Below are positions 1 through 9,080 of a DNA stretch of 64,000 nucleotides, one piece after another (the first letter of the stretch is position 1; the number at the start of each line of letters is the position of its first letter). The stretch is from the NCBI RefSeq assembly GCF_028764065.1, contig NZ_JACOFN010000003.1, positions 1 to 64,000 of the forward strand, written 5' to 3'. This stretch comes from Fructobacillus sp. CRL 2054. Lineage in GTDB: Bacteria > Bacillota > Bacilli > Lactobacillales > Lactobacillaceae. The notes below the pieces were generated by a model, which was not told the DNA's origin, did no database searches, and saw only the letters and a program-made list of their open reading frames with translations. The position numbers and the translations under genes are program-made.

Positions 1-970
1 AGAAGTTCTGACGAGTATTATTCAGCGTTACTTGCGTGTTATGGGGAATAAACGGCGTGTCAACGATGGACACCACTTGTACAGCTGTTTTGATGTCACT
101 TTCCGGGATAACCAATGTCCACTGTTCCCCCATTTGCACATCTTCCGTCTGGGTCGATAAAGTCAATGATAGTGACGGAACTGGGACTAACTTACGCTTA
201 GCAGTCGCTGCACTCGCACTGGTATTGTTGTCCTTGTCGTTTTCAACACGTTCCCCATCACAAAGGCCCCATTGTTTAATGGAATCATCATCCGTCACAT
301 AGAACGGACTGAATTGTGGTGTGTCAGATGTCGATACGACCTGAACACGGTTCACAATAGTGGATGAGTCGTACTGCAGACTAATATCCGAAGAATTGTT
401 CTGATAAAAAAAGGCCTTTCTTGTCGCTTTAACAAAATTGGCCTCACTATATAAAACAATGTGTTTGTTATCGGGAACGATAGCATAGACACCGAAAGAA
501 CTAGATATGGTGGATAAACCGTCCATAATCGAACAGTTACCAAAATCAGTAATCGTCTGGGTGCTGTTTAGATCCCCGACAACATCAAATGAATAATCAG
601 TCACATCACTAGTCAGAAACGACAAAGCGCCCCAAATGTTATAAGTGGCATCGCCCTTATTCACATTATTCTGACGGCGTGCATTTAACTGATAGAACAC
701 ATGGGTCGCCGTTACTTGAACGGTATGAATACCCTGTGCGTAACCGTCAGTCGCTTGTTTAATGATGTATTCTTGGCCGTTCCAAAAAATGCTGTTTTCA
801 ACAGTCAAAAGGTTAAACGATTCACTGCCATCATCGAACGATGTGAAGTCTAATTGGTAACTATTGTTCTTTTCCCAAGTCGTCTGAAAACTAGAAAAAT
901 CTAGTCCTGTTAGTGGTAACGTCCTTGTCTGGTCACGCGAACGAACCACTACTTTATCAGATGTGTACAT
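1..970 (-). CDS. Prophage tail protein (endopeptidase/tail-spike type), 3' part outside window
   Basis: The frame is open from an ATG at 970 to the window edge (323 complete codons), so the C-terminal part is missing. It starts one base after the stop of the Dit-like gene with no clear Shine-Dalgarno sequence, which suggests translational coupling. In siphoviruses of Firmicutes the gene directly after dit is the Tal / prophage endopeptidase tail protein, which forms the tail tip and often carries a peptidoglycan-cleaving domain further on. The visible part is beta-rich with no catalytic motif I recognise. The assignment rests mainly on gene order. Confidence 0.72.
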   Translation of the reverse strand, partial: MYTSDKVVVRSRDQTRTLPLTGLDFSSFQTTWEKNNSYQLDFTSFDDGSESFNLLTVENSIFWNGQEYIIKQATDGYAQGIHTVQVTATHVFYQLNARRQNNVNKGDATYNIWGALSFLTSDVTDYSFDVVGDLNSTQTITDFGNCSIMDGLSTISSSFGVYAIVPDNKHIVLYSEANFVKATRKAFFYQNNSSDISLQYDSSTIVNRVQVVSTSDTPQFSPFYVTDDDSIKQWGLCDGERVENDKDNNTSASAATAKRKLVPVPSLSLTLSTQTEDVQMGEQWTLVIPESDIKTAVQVVSIVDTPFIPHNTQVTLNNTRQNF

Positions 971-971
971 T

Positions 972-1799
972 TTAAAAGTACAAGAATGGGAACGAGAACG
1001 TTACATCGAGATTCGATAGACCAGAAATCTGAATCTCATTGTTCCCTTTTTCCAGTTTAATGTGACCAAAGTCCGTATCAACTGCACCAGATTGTCCGTT
1101 GTAATACAGCGTGATGCCGTTCATGGCTAGTACATCGCTAGACCCCATGTTCACATTGGCTGTGAATGATGTCCCATTGGCCATGTTTTCAACCGTTACC
1201 GATGAACCAACTCCTTTGATACGAATAATCATATCGTGATGCTGTCGGTATGGGTCAATGGCTAGGTCGCTCGGATTGTTGACAACAAATGAGTTAGAAG
1301 TGAAATGATAGCTTGGAAGATTGTCCAAGTCTAAATTCATCCCGAACGCTAATTTATCCAAATTATCAGCCAATTCATCCGAATTAAACGGCGTGACCTT
1401 TGTTCCAGAAATCACTGTAAACGTGAAATTAACAACTGCATCATCAGCCCTATCTAGTGGATTGATGTCAGTCGGGTTAGCTAGTACCCAGACCGCTTTT
1501 CCGGGGTCGTCTGATGAACGAATCCGCATTGTTTTACGGCCGTACAATTCGCCTTGTAAGGCGCTCTTAGCAAGATTAAACTCTTGCCGTGTGTTTGCCT
1601 TAATCAGCATCGAAACGGTCGCTGTGGACGAGTTAAACGCTACTGTCTGCAATAACTGACCGTCACTGCCTTGGATAGAATTGTAAGCCGGTGTAATCTG
1701 TGGCGCACCCACGTTCATCTCTAACAAATCAATGTTCGGGTACTTGTCTGTCAAACAAAACTCCGTACCGTCTTTTGGCATGATATATAAATCTGACAT
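972..1799 (-). CDS. Distal tail protein (Dit-like, phage tail family)
   Basis: A 275-residue protein between the tape measure gene and the tail-tip gene, the standard place of Dit, the hub that joins the tail tube to the host-binding tip. The N-terminal part (about residues 25-140) has the pattern of the phage tail / Dit N-terminal family; the C-terminal part (about 160-275) looks like a beta-sandwich of the galectin or carbohydrate-binding type. A good ribosome binding site (GGAAAT region at about 1803) precedes the ATG. Family membership is by pattern and order. Confidence 0.75.
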   Translation of the reverse strand: MSDLYIMPKDGTEFCLTDKYPNIDLLEMNVGAPQITPAYNSIQGSDGQLLQTVAFNSSTATVSMLIKANTRQEFNLAKSALQGELYGRKTMRIRSSDDPGKAVWVLANPTDINPLDRADDAVVNFTFTVISGTKVTPFNSDELADNLDKLAFGMNLDLDNLPSYHFTSNSFVVNNPSDLAIDPYRQHHDMIIRIKGVGSSVTVENMANGTSFTANVNMGSSDVLAMNGITLYYNGQSGAVDTDFGHIKLEKGNNEIQISGLSNLDVTFSFPFLYF

Positions 1800-1810
1800 A
1801 TTTCCCCTTT

Positions 1811-4800
1811 CTAAGTCCGTTGCCAGTTTCGCATGGCATTATCCTTGGACATTTGCTGGTACAAACCAACTAATGAACCAGTTGACCCACTACCGGCCAA
1901 TTGTTCCTTATTCACACCCAAGATGAGTGCCAATAGTGAAATAATCTGGTCGAGCTTTGAGCTATCGATAGATGATTGCTGTGATGTTGGTGTTGATCGC
2001 ACTGAACTAGCTGACTGATTAAGCAAACCATAACCGTTTGATTCTTGAACACCAGAAACTGGAATAATCTCGCTTGGCTTGAAGTTATTAATCACGTTTG
2101 AAATGTTAGTTGTGCTATCACTGCCAACGATTCCACCGGTCGCATATTTCTTAATACCTTGCCTATCCATGATTTGCTTAGTATCCACACCAGAATAGAT
2201 GCGAGTTCCAACAGGCAACGGCATGATAGCGTTACGCTGGTTAGACATCATCAATTCACCAGTTGGTAGGTGCATCAACTCTTTCCAGTCGGGACCGGTT
2301 CCATCGTTGACCATAACAATTTGGTTGTTTTCCTTAACAATTCCACCCATGGCGAAATGTGGAATCAACTTACCAATTGACTTACCGACCTTTCCAACAG
2401 TGTCGGAAATACCTTTAATGATGGATTTAACCTTATCAACAGCTCTTTCAACTGTGGAAGTAATTCCATCCCAGATGGCACTGAAGGCGACTGCAATGCC
2501 ATGCCAAGCACCATTCCAAACACTCGAAATAGCACTTGTGGCACCAGAAATAATTGATTTCAAACCGTTCATTGCGCCAGATGCCACTGATTTGATACCG
2601 CCCCAAATTGAGCCGAACACTACACTAATGGCCGTCCAAATACCAGACCAAATCACCTGCAGGCCTTTGATTTCACCAGAAATAATGGTTGACACAACCT
2701 TAACCCCGGCTGAACCAACACCCTTCATTCCTGACCAAACACTGCTGAAGAATGATGCAATTCCACTCCAAGCGGAACTCCATGCACTAGCAATTCCTTT
2801 ACATGCAGATGAGATAACTTTTCCAATAGCTCCCATCACGTCACCAATGAAACTGCCCATTTTACCAAACACTTGACTGACCGTCTTACCTAGACCGTCA
2901 ACAAATTCACGGAATGGCTTGCACTTTTTGTAAGCAACGGCAAAAGCCGTTGATACCAGTGTCAGAACTGTTAAGAAAATACCTAATGGGTTCGCTTTTA
3001 GCACCGCATTAAATGCTTTTTGAGCAACTGTCATAACTTTGGTTGCAGCAGCCGATGCCTTACTTGCCAAAGTTGTTGACTTAATCATCTTCGCAAGGTT
3101 TTGGAACGACTTGACCCCGTTGTTAATAACGGTAAAGCCTTTCATTGCTGCAATCGTACCCTTGAAAGCAATGCCAAGTCCAATGATTGCCACACTTAAC
3201 ACCTTAAAAGTTGTTTTGTGTTTAGTTGCAAACTTTCCTGCTTGAATAAGTGCCGGAACTAGGATTTTAATCATTAGTCCACCAGTTGACATGGCCGAAC
3301 CGCCTACCGCTTTAATTCCTTTAGCTAAATCAACAATGTCATTGGCGTGTTTTGAAACGTAATCGCCAAATCTAGCGACTGCGTTTGTTGCTCGTACCAT
3401 GGTATCGTTGGCAAATGTTTCGAAGTCCTTGCTTTTGAACGATTTACCAAAAGCGGCCGTGATCGTGCTAAACGTTTTGCTTAACTGGTCACCAAACTTT
3501 CCAAACAGTGCGACCGTTCGGTCATCAGCTACCCAATTTGAAACCGCTTTGAAAAGTGGACTTTTAGTCGCCAAAATTGGTGCGGTAATTGAACCTGCCA
3601 AAACCTTACTCTGTGACTTAATACGCCGTTCCATTCCAGTGAATGTTGAAAGCATATTTTCAGAGGCCGATTTATAGTTATCGCCAAGTTCATTGATTAC
3701 CTTTGTAGCGTCATCAGCACTAATCTTTCCTGCTGACATTTGGTCACGCAATTGTGACATTGTCAGGTTTGAATTGTTTTGTACCTTCTTTTCGTACTCA
3801 AGAAGTTTTTCACCGTACATTGGCAGTTGGTCGGAAATCATGTTGAAATCGCCAAGCTGCAACTTAGATGACGTCATCATGTGCGTGAAATTAAGGCCCA
3901 GGCGTTCAACTTCTGCTGAACCCATTCCTAATGTATCGGCCAACGTAAGCATAGAACCAGTTAATTGCTGGGTTGGCTCTTTTTGATTGAAAACGTGGTA
4001 GAACTGTTGCTGCAATTCATTGACGACATCGTTCGACTGTCCAAAGGCCTTGGACATTCCGTTAATTGACTTAACCATGTCTTGACCTTTTTCAGCAGAA
4101 CCAGTCAACGTTTCCCAAGTGGCGCCCATAACTTGCTGTTCTTTGTTGAAATCAGCACCCGCATGGGTCATCGCAACAATTCCGCTTTTAGCGGACGTAA
4201 CGCCATTTGTAAACGCACTAGACAGTACATTTGCACCAAAAATTTTCGCGAACATGTGATTCGACTTATTGATCGCCTCATTCATCTTCGTTAATTTTTC
4301 ACGTGTCTTGTCAAGACTGGACGTGTTTAGCTTAATACCACGAGAGTTCATGGTCTTAATCTCTTTGTTCGCCTCGGCAATTTTGGCTTTCATTTGAGCA
4401 ACGCGCAGTTCTTGTTTCTTGTAAGCCTCCGAGTTTTTGTCGCCAGATTCTGACAACTTATTCAACTCGGACTGCTGAATCTTCAAGATGCTGTTTAGAC
4501 TCTCACGGGTCTTTTGTAGACCAGACAACTTAGCCTTGTTAGCCTCGTTTGTTTTACCCTCAGCCTCTAGTGCTTTCACATTGGCGTTGGTCATCTCGGT
4601 GTTGTGCTGGATGTCGCCATTCAACTTTGACAAACCAGACGACTGGTACTTATATGATTCACTAGCCTTGGTCAATTGACCATTGTAGCTGTTTAATTGC
4701 CGTTCAGCTTTCGCCAATTCTGCGGTCAAATAGGTCTGCAAATCTTTACCCTTTTGAGTGTCAGTATTGACATTACCAAGGGCAGTTTTAAGACTATCAA

Positions 4801-5017
4801 CCTTTTCCTTTTGCTTAGCGACCGTATCGGTAAGCCCGTCATACTTGGCTTTTGATGCACCAACAGCATCCCCTGCTGACTTCATCTGTGCTTCTTGCAC
4901 TTTCCAAGCGTTGTTGGTGGACTTAACTTCTTGCCCCAACTCCTTTAGCGAACTCTTTGCTTGGCTCACATCAAGAGTTAGGTTGGTCGCCATTTCTGTT
5001 GCAATTTTATTAGCCAT
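1811..5017 (-). CDS. Tail tape measure protein
   Basis: At 1068 residues this is the longest gene of the tail module. It sets tail length and is ejected with the DNA. The first 260 residues are charged and rich in K, E, Q and A, as expected for a coiled coil. Residues of about 560-720 contain hydrophobic helices typical of tape measure proteins, and about 720-880 carry repeated W-S-G-I segments typical of the family. An excellent ribosome binding site (AAAGGAGG, 5020-5028) precedes the ATG. It follows the gpG/gpGT chaperone genes, the classical siphovirus order. Confidence 0.93.
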   Translation of the reverse strand: MANKIATEMATNLTLDVSQAKSSLKELGQEVKSTNNAWKVQEAQMKSAGDAVGASKAKYDGLTDTVAKQKEKVDSLKTALGNVNTDTQKGKDLQTYLTAELAKAERQLNSYNGQLTKASESYKYQSSGLSKLNGDIQHNTEMTNANVKALEAEGKTNEANKAKLSGLQKTRESLNSILKIQQSELNKLSESGDKNSEAYKKQELRVAQMKAKIAEANKEIKTMNSRGIKLNTSSLDKTREKLTKMNEAINKSNHMFAKIFGANVLSSAFTNGVTSAKSGIVAMTHAGADFNKEQQVMGATWETLTGSAEKGQDMVKSINGMSKAFGQSNDVVNELQQQFYHVFNQKEPTQQLTGSMLTLADTLGMGSAEVERLGLNFTHMMTSSKLQLGDFNMISDQLPMYGEKLLEYEKKVQNNSNLTMSQLRDQMSAGKISADDATKVINELGDNYKSASENMLSTFTGMERRIKSQSKVLAGSITAPILATKSPLFKAVSNWVADDRTVALFGKFGDQLSKTFSTITAAFGKSFKSKDFETFANDTMVRATNAVARFGDYVSKHANDIVDLAKGIKAVGGSAMSTGGLMIKILVPALIQAGKFATKHKTTFKVLSVAIIGLGIAFKGTIAAMKGFTVINNGVKSFQNLAKMIKSTTLASKASAAATKVMTVAQKAFNAVLKANPLGIFLTVLTLVSTAFAVAYKKCKPFREFVDGLGKTVSQVFGKMGSFIGDVMGAIGKVISSACKGIASAWSSAWSGIASFFSSVWSGMKGVGSAGVKVVSTIISGEIKGLQVIWSGIWTAISVVFGSIWGGIKSVASGAMNGLKSIISGATSAISSVWNGAWHGIAVAFSAIWDGITSTVERAVDKVKSIIKGISDTVGKVGKSIGKLIPHFAMGGIVKENNQIVMVNDGTGPDWKELMHLPTGELMMSNQRNAIMPLPVGTRIYSGVDTKQIMDRQGIKKYATGGIVGSDSTTNISNVINNFKPSEIIPVSGVQESNGYGLLNQSASSVRSTPTSQQSSIDSSKLDQIISLLALILGVNKEQLAGSGSTGSLVGLYQQMSKDNAMRNWQRT

Positions 5018-5029
5018 TTATACCTCCTT

Positions 5030-5652
5030 TCATATTTTCTGCGCAGTCTTGCCGTCCGAGTTAAGGCCCATTGAACGCAAGAAAGCACCCGTTGATAATG
5101 GTCGGTCTTTCTTTTCTTTAGCGTTCATGATTTCGGCCATTCGGTAATAGTCTTGCTGATCAAAGTCACTCGGCAAGATGTGCAATTCAGACAATGCCTG
5201 TTGGTAGGTATAATCGAAATCTTTTAGCGCTTCGTCAAAGAAATCAAAACGCTGGGTTAGGCTTTTAAATCGTCCACCTCTCCCGTATTTTCTTCGGGTT
5301 CTACCTTTAAGATGGCCGATGTAATCTTAGTGGATAAATCAATGGTTTCATTGAAATCAAGATTATCGAGCTTTTCTTGATGCTCTTCATCAAGTCCAAG
5401 CATGTCAGTGATGTATTCTTGCGTGTTGGCCATGTTTTCCAACATTGAAGTGAACATCGTGTCCACTCCCTTAGCTGCGCTAGTATCATCAGACGCCTTT
5501 TCCATTTGTTTTTGCATCTGGGCTTGCTTGACCTGCAAACGAGCCTGTCCACGCTGAAACTCAAAGGTCTTGCGCATGTTCGCGTTCGTTTCTTTGATTT
5601 CAATCTTCTTCCGGATACCTAATTCTTGTAAAACACTAATTTTAACTGTCAT
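5030..5652 (-). CDS. Tail assembly chaperone gpGT (product of -1 frameshift)
   Basis: Reading gpG from 5652 to the heptamer T TTA AAA at 5269-5263 and slipping back one base continues into an open frame of 77 codons that ends at TGA 5030-5032, 12 bases before the tape measure ATG. This is the lambda G/GT arrangement: the slippery site has the X XXY YYZ form in the correct phase, sits four codons before the gpG stop, and the second frame has no start codon of its own. The T part (ending T-A-Q-K-I) is acidic at its start and has a sensible protein composition. The fused protein would recruit the tape measure during tail assembly. Frameshifting itself is inferred. Confidence 0.82.
5257..5652 (-). 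CDS. Tail assembly chaperone gpG
   Basis: A 131-residue helical, highly charged protein between the major tail protein and the tape measure. Siphovirus gpG-type chaperones coat the tape measure protein before tail tube polymerisation. It starts with ATG after an AAGGAG-type site at about 5657-5662. The C-terminal end overlaps the slippery sequence that gives gpGT. It has little recognisable sequence identity to named families; the call comes from position, size and the frameshift. Confidence 0.8.
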   Translation of the reverse strand: MTVKISVLQELGIRKKIEIKETNANMRKTFEFQRGQARLQVKQAQMQKQMEKASDDTSAAKGVDTMFTSMLENMANTQEYITDMLGLDEEHQEKLDNLDFNETIDLSTKITSAILKVEPEENTGEVDDLKA

Positions 5653-5694
5653 AATTTCTCCTTAACGATATTTTGGCGGCCTAGAAAGACCATA

Positions 5695-5721
5695 ATAAAA
5701 AGCCGACCGTTAGGCCGACCT
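5695..5721 (-). terminator. Terminator-like hairpin after the major tail protein gene
   Basis: A nine-pair stem (three G-U wobbles) with loop TAAC is followed by a T-run on the minus strand. It lies between the major tail protein gene and gpG, where partial terminators commonly keep tail tube protein expression higher than that of the chaperones. Confidence 0.6.
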
Positions 5722-5730
5722 GTAAAAAAA

Positions 5731-6369
5731 TCACTTGGATGGTGTTACTGGCGTAACAGATGATGCAGTGGTTGGGAAGATTTCAGAGAACATTTGGTCC
5801 TTGTTAAATCCTTGCTCTTCTGAGAAGTAATACTTACCAAAGCCATCGTCCCCACGTTCGATGTGTCCGAATGTCAACGCATCAGTTGTGCGCTTTTCAG
5901 CTGCATCGTTCGTTGCCATATTTTGGCTTGGTTCAGTAACAACGGCTGCGTAGAAACCAACGTAAACAGGTTGTGTTTCATCAAAGGCGTCTGCTGATTC
6001 AACCAGCAAAGCGATGCGGTTGTTAGAGTTTGACTTACCCGTGATGCCGTAGCCACCCTTGCCATCGGATTGGTTTCCAATCATGCGCTGCTTAATTTCA
6101 GCAGGCAAGTGGTTGACCGTCAAAACAGTCTGCACGTTACCCTTAGCGGCTGACTTGTAAACAATCTTGTTAGAACCGTAAATGTCAGACAAAGCACCTT
6201 GTAGGTTGGTCATGTTAGCAGATGCCAAACCATAAGAAGTTGATTCATCAATCAAGAACTTTCCGTCCTTGTCGTTGACGTCGCCGTTGATACCGTCAAC
6301 GCCTGTGATAACTTTGAAATTGCTATCAACACGTGCTACCCAAGCACGCTTAATACCCAATGTTGCCAT
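5731..6369 (-). CDS. Major tail protein
   Basis: A 212-residue protein forming the tail tube of the siphovirus. The size, position just after the tail completion genes and before gpG, and text such as the N-terminal M-A-T-L-G-I-K-R start fit the lactococcal/lactobacillus phage major tail protein group. The C-terminus is T/V/P-rich and disordered. Its ATG overlaps by one base the stop of the upstream gene at 6369. A terminator-like hairpin follows it. Confidence 0.85.
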   Translation of the reverse strand: MATLGIKRAWVARVDSNFKVITGVDGINGDVNDKDGKFLIDESTSYGLASANMTNLQGALSDIYGSNKIVYKSAAKGNVQTVLTVNHLPAEIKQRMIGNQSDGKGGYGITGKSNSNNRIALLVESADAFDETQPVYVGFYAAVVTEPSQNMATNDAAEKRTTDALTFGHIERGDDGFGKYYFSEEQGFNKDQMFSEIFPTTASSVTPVTPSK

Positions 6370-6734
6370 TAAATACCTCTTTCTGTCTTACCGACGATTA
6401 TTGTTTGATAGTCTTGAGCGGTATCTGGGTCTTGAATCCGACCACGCACCGTTTCGATGACATATCCGTTTGAAATTAAAAAGCGCATCAGATTTAACTC
6501 AACCGAGTCGTAATCTAATTCGCTTTCTGTGCTGTAATAAATTTGAATTTCTAGGTCGTACTGCATGGATCTAAACGCATTTGACCCAAAGTCCTTTAGT
6601 TGTTGCGTGCTGTCACGCATGAAAATGAATGTGCTATTGTTTGGCGCATCGTCTGGAATTGCTTTGATATAGGTGTTATCCACCCAATCAAAATGGCCAT
6701 CTAATAACCCATATAAGTTGCTTAATGCTGTCAT
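6369..6734 (-). CDS. Tail terminator-like protein (DUF806-type)
   Basis: A 121-residue protein immediately before the major tail protein gene, where the tail terminator or tail completion protein is found. The sequence resembles the DUF806-type proteins of lactococcal and lactobacillus phages (a short alpha/beta protein with an N-terminal helix and a Y-D-L-E-I-Q strand). Its ends overlap the neighbours by one base each, so it is translated as part of the morphogenesis operon. Confidence 0.65.
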   Translation of the reverse strand: MTALSNLYGLLDGHFDWVDNTYIKAIPDDAPNNSTFIFMRDSTQQLKDFGSNAFRSMQYDLEIQIYYSTESELDYDSVELNLMRFLISNGYVIETVRGRIQDPDTAQDYQTIIVGKTERGI

Positions 6735-7153
6735 TATTTAGCCTTTCTCGCTTGGACCTTAGACAAAGCCTCTTGAATAGCGTTTGAAGTGACGTCTTGA
6801 TACTGCACTTGAGCCTTATCTACAAATGAATTTCCCTCCATTTTTGACGTGCCATCGTTTACAAAACGGGCAATACGAGCATGATTAACACCGTCTGAAC
6901 CTTTTTTAGGAAAGCCAACGGCTGTGTTACCCATGCTTTTACTTTCATCTTCCAATCTCCCTATTTGAACGGAATCTCGAAGATGAATCATTTTGCCTTT
7001 ACGCTTTGAGTTATAAGGTGTGTCTGGTTTCAAATGGTCAGCGAAAACATCAGCACCAGCTTTTGTCACTTCTTCACGCTCTTCCACTGTTAGATTGACC
7101 AGCCCACCTACCTTGTTTAACCATCCCCCTAATTGACTTTCAAAATCGCTCAT
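6734..7153 (-). CDS. HK97 gp10-like head-tail/tail component
   Basis: A 139-residue protein with the pattern of the HK97-gp10 family: an N-terminal helical region, then a D-T-P-Y-N-S-K segment and a G-T-S-K-M-E-G-N-S-F motif close to the C-terminal helix. The family forms part of the head-to-tail or tail-completion interface. The 5' end overlaps the upstream adaptor gene by four bases. Confidence 0.75.
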   Translation of the reverse strand: MSDFESQLGGWLNKVGGLVNLTVEEREEVTKAGADVFADHLKPDTPYNSKRKGKMIHLRDSVQIGRLEDESKSMGNTAVGFPKKGSDGVNHARIARFVNDGTSKMEGNSFVDKAQVQYQDVTSNAIQEALSKVQARKAK

Positions 7154-7488
7154 GGCTTGGTTACCACCTTGAGTGTTAATAGGTCAAAGGTTTCACGCAT
7201 AGAACGGTTATCTGGACTGAACAAAACAAACTGATAGACCACGTCTTTGATACGAACCCGTAAGTCGGGCGTAATCGCACCATCATGACGAACAGCAATC
7301 TGCTTTGTGTCTGTATCAGTGACACCAATCAATTGATATTGCTGATTAAAGGTCTGATTACGCCAGCCAAACCAACGCGAAAACTTAGGCGTAAACGTTG
7401 GAACAGGATTACCATTCTTAGGGTTCGGAACTGTTTTATAAGTTCCAAACTCACACCTATCTGTGAATTCAAGTGGGTTGATTTGCAT
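7150..7488 (-). CDS. Phage head-tail adaptor (head closure-like)
   Basis: A protein of 112 residues if translation begins at the ATG at 7488, which has GGAGG nine bases upstream. A longer frame exists upstream but lies inside the preceding gene, and the nearer upstream ATG at 7497 abuts the GGAGG, so 7488 is preferred. The content (K-F-S-R-W-F-G-W-R-N, R-V-R-I-K-D) fits small head-tail joining proteins of the SPP1 gp16 / phage_H_T_join group, which close the capsid after packaging. Confidence 0.72.
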   Translation of the reverse strand: MQINPLEFTDRCEFGTYKTVPNPKNGNPVPTFTPKFSRWFGWRNQTFNQQYQLIGVTDTDTKQIAVRHDGAITPDLRVRIKDVVYQFVLFSPDNRSMRETFDLLTLKVVTKP

Positions 7489-7810
7489 TGGTTTCATCCT
7501 CCACAAACTTCGCATACTCGCCTTGTAATTGACTGACAATTGATTCAACCGCCAGTTCGATTGGATAGGACTGAACGAGTGACAAGGCCGTTCGGTATGA
7601 GTAATAAGCACTCGCTTGAGCAATCACTGCCACCCTAATCAACTCAACCACGTTCGGTTGGTCGTAAAAGGCTGGCTTATCGTTTCCAACAGCGTTTTTG
7701 ATATAGCTTTCGGCTGCAATAGCATAGCCACGCAACAACGCATCATCTGCGTTCGTGTCAACACGCAAGGACAGTTTCAAATCATCAATTAATACTAGTG
7801 GTTCAATCAT
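7469..7810 (-). CDS. Phage gp6-like head-tail connector
   Basis: A 113-residue, mainly helical protein directly downstream of the capsid gene. It has the helical pattern of the HK97 gp6 / SPP1 gp15 connector family, starting with a D-D-L-K-x-x-L-R-V-D helix and a long central helix rich in A, V and Y. The protein would form the ring under the portal. Its 3' end overlaps the next gene by 20 bases. Confidence 0.8.
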   Translation of the reverse strand: MIEPLVLIDDLKLSLRVDTNADDALLRGYAIAAESYIKNAVGNDKPAFYDQPNVVELIRVAVIAQASAYYSYRTALSLVQSYPIELAVESIVSQLQGEYAKFVEDETNANQPT

Positions 7811-7878
7811 CTGTCCCCCTTAATGCCGCCCCATTCTGCTTGGGTACTGTGTATTTATTCGGCGACAATTAAACTAAA

Positions 7879-9066
7879 TTAGTTTGATGTCTTTGGTGTT
7901 GATGCAGCAACTGACTTGAATGAGCCAACAACGACTGCGGCTTGGTCAACCAATTCAACATCGAAACGGTCGATAACACGCAACTTAGTTGTGTCAGTTG
8001 TAAAGGCATCAGCCCCAACGTTCGTCGTAGCGATTGACATTTGGTCACGATCAAACAAAGTGATAGCTTGTGACAAGTCACCAAAGACCAATGGGTTAGC
8101 ACCAGCAACAGCTGGGAAGAAACGGTCAGCCAAAACCTTAACTTGCTTACCTTCCATTACGTGGGCATCAGCTTGTTGTGGGTCTTGAGTGATAAGGTAC
8201 TGACCGTTACCGTCCTTCATCTTTGCCAATTCTGCGAAACCAGATTGGTTAGTGAAGAACATTGAAGTTTGAGCGATAGCTGGGTCCAAAGCTGTGATAG
8301 CCATGTCCTTTACATCGTCATAAGATGCAATCGTTGCCTTCTTTGGCAATGCTGGCAATTCGGCCAAGATAGCTGCGTTACGAGTAACAACAACCTTCTT
8401 TGAAATCCATCCAGTCAACCAAGCCAAGATGTTTTCAGCTGAATCTGAAAGCAATGAGTTCGTGATTGTCGTCATACCTGCGTAGCGCTTGATGAGGTAC
8501 TTGATGAGTGACAACTTAGGGTCGTCGTTTGCTGGGATAACACCATCTTCGGCATCCAAAACAGTCAATGGTGTCATGTCAGCTGACTTTTCAATTACAC
8601 GTGAACCAGAAAGAGTGCTTACCTTTTCCACGTTGACGTATTCTTGCAAAGAATCAAATTCACGAACCAATGAACGGATAGCAGTCTGGGCATCAACTGG
8701 GATAACCAAACCAATAGCGTTTCCATTTTCATCAGTAGATGAGTTCAATTCGTTCTTAAATGGCTTACCTGCCACCATGTTCTTGAAGTCTTGAATGAAA
8801 GTGTTCTTCTTGGCTTCTTCCTTAGCAGTCAAAGGCTTCTTTTCAGCGTTCATAACTTCCGCTGCCTTAATATCTGCTTGAGCTGATTCCAAGTTTTCCT
8901 TTGCCAAGTCACGCTTAGCAACAGCATTCTTGATTTCAGCTTGCTTTGCTGTGATTTCTTCGGCAGTAACTGCATCGTTAATTGCCATTGCTTGAGCTTC
9001 TGCTCGCAAATCTGATACCTTTTGTCCGGCATCAGTAAACGTCTTTTGAAGTGCGTTAATATCCAT
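7879..9066 (-). CDS. Major capsid protein (HK97 fold)
   Basis: A 395-residue HK97-type capsid protein. Residues of about 1-110 form a charged, alanine-rich coiled coil, the delta/scaffold domain that is normally cut off by the prohead protease encoded just upstream. The remainder holds the shell domain, with the E-loop-like segment near 150-180 and a spine helix around 210-240 (S-A-E-N-I-L-A-W-L). The ATG follows a GGAGAA site at about 9070. The exact cleavage point cannot be read from the sequence alone. Confidence 0.9.
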   Translation of the reverse strand: MDINALQKTFTDAGQKVSDLRAEAQAMAINDAVTAEEITAKQAEIKNAVAKRDLAKENLESAQADIKAAEVMNAEKKPLTAKEEAKKNTFIQDFKNMVAGKPFKNELNSSTDENGNAIGLVIPVDAQTAIRSLVREFDSLQEYVNVEKVSTLSGSRVIEKSADMTPLTVLDAEDGVIPANDDPKLSLIKYLIKRYAGMTTITNSLLSDSAENILAWLTGWISKKVVVTRNAAILAELPALPKKATIASYDDVKDMAITALDPAIAQTSMFFTNQSGFAELAKMKDGNGQYLITQDPQQADAHVMEGKQVKVLADRFFPAVAGANPLVFGDLSQAITLFDRDQMSIATTNVGADAFTTDTTKLRVIDRFDVELVDQAAVVVGSFKSVAASTPKTSN

Positions 9067-9080
9067 GTTTTCTTCTCCTA

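Noticed and set aside
1-302. Plus-strand frame at the left edge
   Set aside because: The minus-strand frame is open across the whole region with sensible tail protein content; the plus frame has no initiation signal.
2199-2876. Open frames on the plus strand inside the tape measure gene
   Set aside because: They lie opposite a large, well-supported gene, lack ribosome binding sites and have biased, hydrophobic translations typical of mirrored coding strands.
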